From: JAXGYV01 sp040772045
GTDB taxonomy: Bacteria > Actinomycetota > Thermoleophilia > UBA2241
Assembly: GCA_040772045.1 (NCBI GenBank)
Contig: JAXGYV010000004.1
Span: 62,001-126,000, forward strand
DNA length: 64,000 bases
Direction: 5' to 3'
In this document: positions 8,064 to 15,835 of the stretch, piece after piece
Layout of the letters: each line of letters opens with the position of its first letter
How positions within the stretch are numbered: the first letter of the stretch is position 1
Program-made: the position numbers and the translations under genes
Notes under the pieces: model-generated
The model's input: the letters and a program-made list of their open reading frames with translations, nothing else
The model's database searches: none
What the model was told of the DNA's origin: nothing

Positions 8064-9307
8064 ACCCCAGCGAGAACGGCGCACCCAGAAAGACGGCCGC
8101 GCCGCAGACTATGAAATTAGCTGACCGCGTAGCTCGGCTGGGCACTGAGACGGCCTTCGCCGTCTCGGCCGAAGCTGCCGCCCATGCCGCCAAGGGAAAC
8201 CGCGTGTTTCCCTTCCATCTCGGCGACATGAACCTGCCGACTCCGGCCAACATCCAGGAGGCCGCGGTCCGCGCCCTCCGCGAGGGCAAGACAGGGTACT
8301 GTCCCAACGGGGGGATCCCCGCGCTACGCGACGCATTGGCCGCCGAGATCACGTGTACCCACGGCCTGCAACTCAGCGCCGAGAACGTGGCCATCCAGCC
8401 TGGCGGCAAGCCCGTGATCGGGAAGTTCCTGCTCACATTAGTGAACCCCGGCGAGGAGGTCCTGTACCCCAACCCCGGATTCCCGATCTATGAATCACAG
8501 ATCGAGTTTCACGGTGGCGTCGCCGTGCCGTACGGCTTTGTCCCAGGGAAGGAGAACTTCCTCCTCGACTTCGAGGCCATCGAGCGTTCCATCACGCCAC
8601 GTACTCGCGCGATCATCTTCAACAACCTCCACAACCCCACCGGGGCGGTGAGCCCCCGCGAGGAGATCGAGGCGCTCGCTGAGCTCTGTCTGAAACACGA
8701 CCTGTACGTGCTTTCCGACGAGGCCTACTGGGACATCCGGTACAGCGGAGAGAGCCTCTCCATCGCCTCATTGCCCGGCATGGCCGAACGCACCGTGATC
8801 CTCTACACGTTCAGCAAGAAGTTCGCCATGACTGGCTGGCGTCTCGGCGGCGCGATAGGGCCGAAGCACGTGATTTCCGTGATCGCCACCCTCAACGTAA
8901 ACGATGAATCATGTACGAACCACTTCGTGCAATACGCCGGGATCGAGGCGCTCACCGGCGATCAGTCCGGCGCCCAGCGCATCCTCGCGGTACTCAGAGG
9001 GCGCCGCGACGCGGCGGCGGCGGCGCTCAACGACATCCCGGGCATCCGCTGTTACTCGCCGTCTGCGACGTTCTACCTTTACCCGGACGTGACCGACGCC
9101 ATGGAGCGCTTGGGCTTGACGGACTACACCAGCTTCCGGCTGGGCGCTCTCGAACAGACCGGCTGCTCCTTCTGCACCCGGCTCCACTTCGGTAGGGCGT
9201 TGCCCGGCGAGGAGCGCGCATACGTGCGCATCGCGTACTCTGGTATAGACGGAGAGAATATCAGCGAGGGTCTCGGCAGGCTCAAGGCGTGGGTCGAGGC
9301 CCAGTGA
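8060..9307 (+). CDS. PLP-dependent aminotransferase, class I/II (probable serine aminotransferase)
   Basis: A fold-type I aminotransferase of 415 residues. The PLP lysine is K253 in TFSKKFAMTGWRLGG; NNLHNPTGA and SDEAYWDI are the usual cofactor-contact motifs, and a C-terminal RIAYSG arginine would bind the substrate carboxylate. Its position between hydroxypyruvate reductase and GcvT-SHMT suggests it converts serine to hydroxypyruvate, passing the amino group to pyruvate or glyoxylate. That substrate is inference from context; the sequence alone gives only the class. The ATG overlaps the upstream stop (ATGA). Confidence 0.88.
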   Translation: MNPSENGAPRKTAAPQTMKLADRVARLGTETAFAVSAEAAAHAAKGNRVFPFHLGDMNLPTPANIQEAAVRALREGKTGYCPNGGIPALRDALAAEITCTHGLQLSAENVAIQPGGKPVIGKFLLTLVNPGEEVLYPNPGFPIYESQIEFHGGVAVPYGFVPGKENFLLDFEAIERSITPRTRAIIFNNLHNPTGAVSPREEIEALAELCLKHDLYVLSDEAYWDIRYSGESLSIASLPGMAERTVILYTFSKKFAMTGWRLGGAIGPKHVISVIATLNVNDESCTNHFVQYAGIEALTGDQSGAQRILAVLRGRRDAAAAALNDIPGIRCYSPSATFYLYPDVTDAMERLGLTDYTSFRLGALEQTGCSFCTRLHFGRALPGEERAYVRIAYSGIDGENISEGLGRLKAWVEAQ

Positions 9308-9322
9308 GGCGGGGAGGTCCAC

Positions 9323-11980
9323 ATGACTGAGTCGGCACCAAGCGCGAAGCTGCGCCGCACACCACTCTTCGAGCGTCACCTTGCCCACGGGGGCAGGATG
9401 GTGGACTTCGCCGGGTGGGAGATGCCGGTACAGTATCGTCCGGGCATCATAGAGGAACACCTCACGACACGTAAGGGCGCCGGGCTCTTCGATGTATCGC
9501 ACATGGGCCGCTTTCTGGTCCGCGGCGCGGATGCCGTCCCCTTCCTCCAGCACGTCCTGAGCAACAACGCCTGTGCTCTCGACGTAGGGGAGGCGCAATA
9601 CACGATCGTGCCCACCGAGACGGGCGGCGCCGTAGACGATGCGTACCTCTACCGGTTCTTCGCGGACCAGTATCTCCTGGTGGTTAACGCCAGCAATCGG
9701 GAGAAGGACTGGGCGCATTTCCAGCAGTTCATCGCTGCCTTCAACCAGGTGGAGCTAACCGACCACACCGAAGACATCGTCATGCTCGCCGTACAGGGGC
9801 CGAGCGCCCGTGAGGCGGTGGTCGGCCTCCTCGAGGCCGGCGAGCTGCCCGAGCCGATGCGCAACAAGCTCAGCGTGGTTCGCATGGCCGGCGCCGAAGT
9901 GTGGCTCAGCCGCACCGGCTACACAGGCGAGCCCATGTGTTTCGAGCTCTTCGCACCCCGGGAACACGGGCCCGCGCTCTGGGATGCGTTCGTGGCCGCG
10001 GGCGTTGTCCCCGTGGGGCTTGGAGCCCGCGACACCCTGCGTCTCGAGGCCGGCCTGCCGCTCTACGGGCACGAGCTCGGCACTGACCCCAGCGGTCAAG
10101 AGATCCCGATCTTCGCGATGCCCCTCGCCAAGTTCGCGGTGAGCCTCTCTCCTCTGAAGGGAGACTTCGTCGGGAGAGCGGCCCTCCAGCGGCAGCAAGA
10201 GGCCTACCGACGCATCGTCTTTCGCGACTACTCGCTGGCGCACGACCTCCCACGCATCATCCAGCCGGTTGCTCTGACCGACAGAGGCGTGGCCAGAAGC
10301 GGAGCCAAGGTGACTCGCTCGGACCGCCACGTAGGGTGGATCACCAGCGGCACCATGGTGCCGCGGTGGAAAGACGAGGGCAACGGTCTTGCCCAGCGCT
10401 TCACAGACAAGCGCGACCTGCGCCCCCTCGCGCTGGCGCTCCTCGACGCCGACATCGTGGAGGGAGATCGTGTCAACATCGACATCCGCGGCAAGCAGGC
10501 AGAGGGTGTTGTCGTCGAGTGGCACCTCCGCAGTGACGCTCCGCCGTTCGCGCGACCTATCCCGTTGGGCCGTACGTGCCCCGTCAAGCCGCTTCCGGTC
10601 CATGAGGACTCCGCCCGCGCGCTGCTGCACGCCGCAGCCGACAACACGACGTGGCGCCAGCAGCGCTGCATCAACCTGATCCCCTCCGAGATGACCACAT
10701 CCCCCGCCGTGCGGCTGCTGAGTGTGATGGACCCCTGCTTCCGCTACGCCGAACACCGGGAGCTGGAGGCATTCTGTCGCGCCGACGTCTTCTACTACCA
10801 GGGAACCGACTTCATCGACGAGGTCGAGCGCCTCCTGACGGCCGAGCTGCGCAAGTACTTCGGCTGCTCTGAGGTCGAAACGCGTGTCATCAGCGGCCAG
10901 ATGGCCAACGCGGCTGTCTTCAGCGCCATGGTGGATTACCTCAACAGAGCAGACCCCAAGAGCGAGCCCCGCCGTCTGCGCATGGTCATGAACCACCATA
11001 TCGTCAAAGGCGGCCATCTGAGCGCGCAGCCCATGGGTGCTCTCCGGGATTTCGTCTCCCGCGACCCCAAGACCGACATGGCCGCGGTCGAGAACTTCCC
11101 CATGCTCCCCGGCAACCCGTTCAAGACGGATGTCGAGAAAACCAAGCAGCTGATCCTGGAACAGCAACCGGAGCTCATCATCTTCGGCCGCAGCATGGTC
11201 CTCCACAAGGAGCCGGTTCAGGAGATCCGACGCTTCCTCGACGAGCACTCGCTATCGCCCGTCGTGATGTACGACATGGCCCACGTCCTCGGCCTCATCG
11301 GGCCGTCCTTCCAGGACCCGTTCCGCGAGGGTGCCGACATCGTGACCGGTTCGACGCATAAGACGTTTTTCGGCACCCAGCGCGGCGTTATCGCCTGTCG
11401 CTTCACGGAGTCGGAGGAGCGCTACGACCTCTGGGAGGCCATCCGGCGACGCACTTTCCCTGGCTCCGTCTCTAACCACCACCTCGGCACGTTGCTCGGC
11501 CTACTCTTGGCGACCTACGAGATGAACCACTTCAAGGACGAATACCAGCCCGCCGTGGTGGCGAACGCCAAAGCGTTCGCGCGCGCCCTGCACGAGGCCG
11601 GCTTGTCCGTTGCCGGCGATCCGACGATCGATTTTACGGAGACTCACCAGGTGATCCTCCGCGTGGGCTACGGCCACGGTCCCGCTATCGCCCGCCGCCT
11701 CGAGGACAACGACATCATCTGCAACTATCAAGCAGCACCCGATGAGGAGGGCTTCTCGGCCGCCGGCGCACTACGGCTCGGCGTCTCGGAGATGACCCGC
11801 TTCGGCTTCGGCGCCGATGAGTTCCGCGAGCTGGCGGCACTGATGCGCGCGGTCATCCTCGACGGCGCCGACGTGCGGCAGCGCGTCAACGCGCTGCGCG
11901 CGGACTATCGCACCCTGCGCTACTGCTTCACGGAAGCACAGTACAGAGAGGAGCTGGCGCGTCTGCGAGCGCTTCTGTGA
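9323..11980 (+). CDS. Fusion: aminomethyltransferase (GcvT) + serine hydroxymethyltransferase (GlyA)
   Basis: An 885-residue two-enzyme protein. Residues 1 to about 402 are a full GcvT T-protein (FAGWEMPVQY, DVSHMGRF, and the acidic VDDAYLYRF loop), which moves the aminomethyl carbon of glycine onto tetrahydrofolate. Residues from about 430 to the end are an SHMT-like domain: NLIPSEMTTSPAV, FRYAEHRE, GGHLSAQ, MYDMAHVLGL, the PLP lysine K680 in TGSTHKTFFG, and the substrate arginine in RLGVSEMTRFGF. Standalone versions are about 370 and 415 residues, so both halves are complete. The frame is open throughout. Methylene-THF made by the first half could feed the second to make serine. GcvP, GcvH and Lpd are not in the window. 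A GGGAGGT site precedes the ATG. Confidence 0.92.
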   Translation: MTESAPSAKLRRTPLFERHLAHGGRMVDFAGWEMPVQYRPGIIEEHLTTRKGAGLFDVSHMGRFLVRGADAVPFLQHVLSNNACALDVGEAQYTIVPTETGGAVDDAYLYRFFADQYLLVVNASNREKDWAHFQQFIAAFNQVELTDHTEDIVMLAVQGPSAREAVVGLLEAGELPEPMRNKLSVVRMAGAEVWLSRTGYTGEPMCFELFAPREHGPALWDAFVAAGVVPVGLGARDTLRLEAGLPLYGHELGTDPSGQEIPIFAMPLAKFAVSLSPLKGDFVGRAALQRQQEAYRRIVFRDYSLAHDLPRIIQPVALTDRGVARSGAKVTRSDRHVGWITSGTMVPRWKDEGNGLAQRFTDKRDLRPLALALLDADIVEGDRVNIDIRGKQAEGVVVEWHLRSDAPPFARPIPLGRTCPVKPLPVHEDSARALLHAAADNTTWRQQRCINLIPSEMTTSPAVRLLSVMDPCFRYAEHRELEAFCRADVFYYQGTDFIDEVERLLTAELRKYFGCSEVETRVISGQMANAAVFSAMVDYLNRADPKSEPRRLRMVMNHHIVKGGHLSAQPMGALRDFVSRDPKTDMAAVENFPMLPGNPFKTDVEKTKQLILEQQPELIIFGRSMVLHKEPVQEIRRFLDEHSLSPVVMYDMAHVLGLIGPSFQDPFREGADIVTGSTHKTFFGTQRGVIACRFTESEERYDLWEAIRRRTFPGSVSNHHLGTLLGLLLATYEMNHFKDEYQPAVVANAKAFARALHEAGLSVAGDPTIDFTETHQVILRVGYGHGPAIARRLEDNDIICNYQAAPDEEGFSAAGALRLGVSEMTRFGFGADEFRELAALMRAVILDGADVRQRVNALRADYRTLRYCFTEAQYREELARLRALL

Positions 11981-13296
11981 GCGCTCCGGAAGCAGAGCCG
12001 CGCGCGTTCCTGCGCGCCCTCTTCGACGCGGCCGTCTCCTCCGCTCTGCCGGCCCGGGTGATCCCGGGCCGGCTCCCCGCTCTCCCTCATGGGAGAACCG
12101 TTGTGGTGGGGGCGGGCAAAGCCGCGGCGGCGATGGCTCGTGCCGTGGAGCAGGAGTGGGCCGGGCCGCTCGCGGAGCTCTCCGGCCTGGTGGTTACGCG
12201 CTACGGGCACGCCGTGCCGTGCGCGCACATCGAGGTCGTGGAGGCATCCCACCCGATGCCCGATGCCCAGGGCCGCCGAGCCGCCGAGCGCATCCGTACA
12301 CTGGCCGCCGAGCTCCGCGAGGACGATCTCCTCATCTGCCTGATCTCCGGCGGCGGCTCGGCGCTGCTCGCGCTGCCCGCGCCAGGGATCGACATGGCCG
12401 ACAAGCGGACGGTAAACGACGCGCTGTTGCGCTGTGGGGCCCCCATCGAGGCGATCAACTGCGTGCGGAAACACCTGTCGGCGATTAAGGGGGGGCGCCT
12501 GGCCGAAGCGGCACACCCCGCGCGCGTGGTCACCTTCCTCATCAGCGATGTCCCCGGCGACGACCCTTCGGTGATCGCCTCGGGGCCCACCGTCCCCGAC
12601 CCCTCCACGTACGCCGACGCCATCGCCGTCCTGGCCCGCTTTGGCGTCGACGTGCCCCCAGCCGTGAAAGCGAGACTGCTGGCCGGCGCGGGCGCGACGA
12701 CGCCCTCCGGCGTCGCGAGCGCGGCACCCGAGGAGACGCCCAAGCCAGGCGACCCGGCCTTCGCGTGCGACGAGGTAGTCATGCTGGCCACCGCCGCCGA
12801 CGCCCTCCGGGCGGCGGCGGCGGTGGCTCGCCAGGCCGGCGTCACGCCAGTAGTGCTCGGCGACGCCGTCGAGGGCGAGGCGCGCACGGTGGGGGCCGCC
12901 CACGCTCAACTGGCTCTGCGCTGTGCCGCGGGAGACGGACCCGCCTCGCCACCATGCGTCCTGCTCAGCGGAGGCGAGACTACGGTGACCGTGCGCGGGA
13001 CCGGCCGTGGCGGACGCAACGCGGAGTACCTGCTCTCAGCCGCCATCACCCTTGGCGGCAGCCAGCGCATATACGGACTCGCCGGCGATACCGATGGCAT
13101 CGACGGCACGGAGGACAACGCCGGCGCCCTGACGGGGCCGCACACGCTGGCCGCCGCGCGCCGCGCCGGCCTGGACCCCGACGGCGCGCTCCGGGCCAAC
13201 GACGCCTACGGTGTGTTCGCCGCCCTCGGCGACCTCGTGATCACCGGCCCCACGCGGACCAACGTGAACGACTTCCGCGCCCTCTACGTGGTCTGA
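11977..13296 (+). CDS. Glycerate 2-kinase (MOFRL/DUF4147 family)
   Basis: A 439-residue glycerate kinase that phosphorylates D-glycerate to 2-phosphoglycerate. The nucleotide-binding N-terminal part shows VVGAGKAAAAMA, the LISGGGSALL glycine-rich loop, and KHLSAIKGGRLA; the C-terminal MOFRL domain shows LLSGGETTV, GGRNAEYLL, DTDGIDGTEDNAGAL and ends in TNVNDFRALYV, the family hallmark. The GTG start overlaps the GcvT-SHMT stop (GTGA). As last gene of the operon it would commit the carbon to lower glycolysis. Confidence 0.93.
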   Translation: MSAPEAEPRAFLRALFDAAVSSALPARVIPGRLPALPHGRTVVVGAGKAAAAMARAVEQEWAGPLAELSGLVVTRYGHAVPCAHIEVVEASHPMPDAQGRRAAERIRTLAAELREDDLLICLISGGGSALLALPAPGIDMADKRTVNDALLRCGAPIEAINCVRKHLSAIKGGRLAEAAHPARVVTFLISDVPGDDPSVIASGPTVPDPSTYADAIAVLARFGVDVPPAVKARLLAGAGATTPSGVASAAPEETPKPGDPAFACDEVVMLATAADALRAAAAVARQAGVTPVVLGDAVEGEARTVGAAHAQLALRCAAGDGPASPPCVLLSGGETTVTVRGTGRGGRNAEYLLSAAITLGGSQRIYGLAGDTDGIDGTEDNAGALTGPHTLAAARRAGLDPDGALRANDAYGVFAALGDLVITGPTRTNVNDFRALYVV

Positions 13297-13345
13297 CCTT
13301 CGCCGGGGCAGTCCTGGGCGGGCAGCCACTGTGGGCCACCAGCTC

Positions 13346-15823
13346 TCAGCCGGCCTCGATCTCCTCGTCTGTTGCTCCCGACTCGGAGACGACGTGGAGG
13401 GCGACGGCGGACACCTTGTCGCTCTCGCGGAGATTCATCACCTTAACGCCCTGCGTGGCTCTCCCGTAGCGGCCGATGCCATCGACGCGCATCTTGATGA
13501 CCACGCCATCGCGGCTCTGGATGGCGATCTCGTGGTTGTCGCGCACCACGCGCACCCCGGCCAGAGAGCCCTTTCGATCGGTAAGGGTGACCGTGCGCAC
13601 GCCCAAGCCGCCCCTTCCCTGCACCGGATACTGGTCCAGCCTCGTGCGCTTGCCGAAGCCGTTCTCGGTAACGACGAGCAGATCTGAGTCGTCGCGAGCC
13701 ACATCTGTGGCGATAACCTCATCGTCTTTGCGCAGGCGCATCCCGCGGACTCCGCTGGTGTTGCGTCCCGTGGGCCGCACATCTGCTTCGTGGAAGCGGA
13801 TCGCCTGACCGAGACGGCTGACCATGATGATGTCGTCTTCGCCAGAGCAGTGCCGCACCTGAATGAGCTCGTCGTCGGGTCGCACGTCGACGGCGATAAT
13901 GCCATCGGCCTTCAGCGGGGTGTTGTACGAGCCGAAGAGCGTCTTTTTCACCATACCGCGGCGCGTGGCGAAGATGAGATACTTTCCCTCGGCCACGTCG
14001 AAGTTCCGGGTGCGGATGATCGCGCGCACCGTCTCGTCGCTGCGCAGCGGCAACAAGTTGGCCAGGTGCTTGCCCCGAGCGTTCCGGCCGGCGAGCGGAA
14101 GCTCGTGTGCTTTCAGTCGGTAGACCTTGCCGATGCTCGTGAAGAACAAGACGTACTCGTGGGTCGAGGCGAAGAAGAAGTGCTCGACCTCGTCTTCTTC
14201 CTTGAGCTCCATGCCGGTGACGCCTACACCACCGCGCTTCTGCTGACGGTACGTGGTAACGGGAAGCCGCTTCACGTAGCCCGTCTTGGTGATGGTGATG
14301 GCCATCTGTTCGTCGGCGATGAGATCCTCGATGTCTAGTTCGCCCTCGTCGGGGATGATCTGCGTGCGCCGGTCGTCGTTGTAAAGCCGCTTAACCTCGA
14401 GCAGCTCGTCCTTGATGACTTGGTAGATAGCGTGCTCGTCACCGAGCAGCCTGCGCAGCTCCTGGATACGTACCAGTAGCCCTTGGTGTTCTTCGTGCAC
14501 CTTGTGACGCTCGAGCTGCGTGAGCCGCTGGAGGCGGAGGTCGAGGATGGCCTGCGCCTGTGGCCTGGTGAGCTCGAAGGTGTCCATGAGCGACTCGCGG
14601 GCGGCGTCGGGCTCTCTCGCCTTCCGGATGATGCTGATGACTTGATCGAGGTTGTCCAGAGCCACCAGCAGGCCCTCGAGGATGTGCGCCCTGGTCTCGG
14701 CTTTATCGAGCTCGAACTTACTGCGGCGGACGATGACGTCCTTCTGAAACGCCACGTACGCCTTGATCATCTCCGGCAACGTGAGCGTGCGCGGCACCCC
14801 GCCGACCAGCGCGATGTTGATGACGCCGAACGTGGTCTGCATCTGGGTGTGCTTGTACAGCTTGTTCAGCACTACCTTCGGCACGGCCTCGCGTTTGAGC
14901 TCGATGACCACGCGCATGCCGTTACGGTCGCTCTCATTCCGCAGATCGCTGGCCTCGGGCAGCTTCTTCTGCTTGACGAGGTCCACGATCTGCTCGATGA
15001 GCGCCGCACGGTTCACCTGGTAGGGAAGCTCGGTTACTACGATGGCACTGCGATTGCCCTTGAGCTGCTCAGTGTGGGCCTTGGCGCGGACGCGGATGCG
15101 TCCGCGCCCCGTGCGATACGCCTCTTTGATGCCGGCGGTGCCGAGGATGAGGCCGCCGGTGGGGAAGTCCGGCCCCTTGATGTGCTGCATGAGGTCGTCC
15201 GCCGACGCGTCGGGCTGATCGATGCTGGCCACGATGGCGTCTACCACCTCGCCCAGATTGTGCGGGGGGATGTTGGTGGCCATGCCCACAGCGATACCGT
15301 TGGACCCGTTGACCAGGAGGTTCGGCATGCGCGCCGGCAGGACCGTGGGCTCCCGGCGCGTCTCGTCGTAGTTGGGGACCCAGTCCACGGTGTTGGCGTC
15401 GATGTCGCGCAGCATCTCCACGGCGATGCGGCTGAAGCGCGCCTCCGTGTAGCGCATGGCGGCCGGCGAGTCGCCCTCGACAGAACCGAAGTTCCCCTGG
15501 CCGTCGACCAGCGGGTAGCGCATGTTGAAGTCTTGCGCCATGCGCACCAGTGTTGGATAGATGACCGCCTCGCCGTGCGGGTGATAGTTACCCGAGGTGT
15601 CGCCCGCGATCTTGGCGCACTTACGGTGCTGCTTATTCGGCGCCAGCCCCAGATCGTTCATCGCCACCAGAATGCGCCGTTGGCTCGGCTTGAGGCCGTC
15701 GCGCACGTCTGGCAGCGCACGGTCGACGATGACGCTCATCGCATAGTCGATGAACGATGAGCGCATCTCCTCCTCGAGCTCGATGGGCTCGATCCTGCCT
15801 TCTAGCGTCTGAACCTGATCCAT
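13346..15823 (-). CDS. gyrA: DNA gyrase subunit A
   Basis: An 825-residue GyrA, the DNA cleavage and wrapping subunit. The catalytic tyrosine is Y125 in AAMRYTEARF; the GyrA box in the C-terminal beta-pinwheel reads QKRGGVGV. The C-terminal repeats (HFFFASTHEYVLFFT, VYRLKAHELP) are typical. In the quinolone-contact loop the sequence is HGEAVIYPT, so the usual Ser/Asp-Glu pair is replaced by Ala86 and Pro90. It starts 12 bases after the gyrB stop in the same operon. Confidence 0.97.
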   Translation of the reverse strand: MDQVQTLEGRIEPIELEEEMRSSFIDYAMSVIVDRALPDVRDGLKPSQRRILVAMNDLGLAPNKQHRKCAKIAGDTSGNYHPHGEAVIYPTLVRMAQDFNMRYPLVDGQGNFGSVEGDSPAAMRYTEARFSRIAVEMLRDIDANTVDWVPNYDETRREPTVLPARMPNLLVNGSNGIAVGMATNIPPHNLGEVVDAIVASIDQPDASADDLMQHIKGPDFPTGGLILGTAGIKEAYRTGRGRIRVRAKAHTEQLKGNRSAIVVTELPYQVNRAALIEQIVDLVKQKKLPEASDLRNESDRNGMRVVIELKREAVPKVVLNKLYKHTQMQTTFGVINIALVGGVPRTLTLPEMIKAYVAFQKDVIVRRSKFELDKAETRAHILEGLLVALDNLDQVISIIRKAREPDAARESLMDTFELTRPQAQAILDLRLQRLTQLERHKVHEEHQGLLVRIQELRRLLGDEHAIYQVIKDELLEVKRLYNDDRRTQIIPDEGELDIEDLIADEQMAITITKTGYVKRLPVTTYRQQKRGGVGVTGMELKEEDEVEHFFFASTHEYVLFFTSIGKVYRLKAHELPLAGRNARGKHLANLLPLRSDETVRAIIRTRNFDVAEGKYLIFATRRGMVKKTLFGSYNTPLKADGIIAVDVRPDDELIQVRHCSGEDDIIMVSRLGQAIRFHEADVRPTGRNTSGVRGMRLRKDDEVIATDVARDDSDLLVVTENGFGKRTRLDQYPVQGRGGLGVRTVTLTDRKGSLAGVRVVRDNHEIAIQSRDGVVIKMRVDGIGRYGRATQGVKVMNLRESDKVSAVALHVVSESGATDEEIEAG

Positions 15824-15835
15824 ATGCCGCTCGCC

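Noticed and set aside
9755..11248. Minus-strand frame of 497 codons opposite the GcvT-SHMT gene
   Set aside because: Antisense shadow of two well-conserved domains; no family features.
9323..11980. Two separate genes gcvT and glyA
   Set aside because: The frame is continuous through the linker, with no stop or internal ribosome site at the junction near 10520-10620.
14483..15760. Plus-strand frame of 425 codons opposite gyrA
   Set aside because: Antisense shadow: His/Val/Asp-rich with no motifs and entirely within gyrA.
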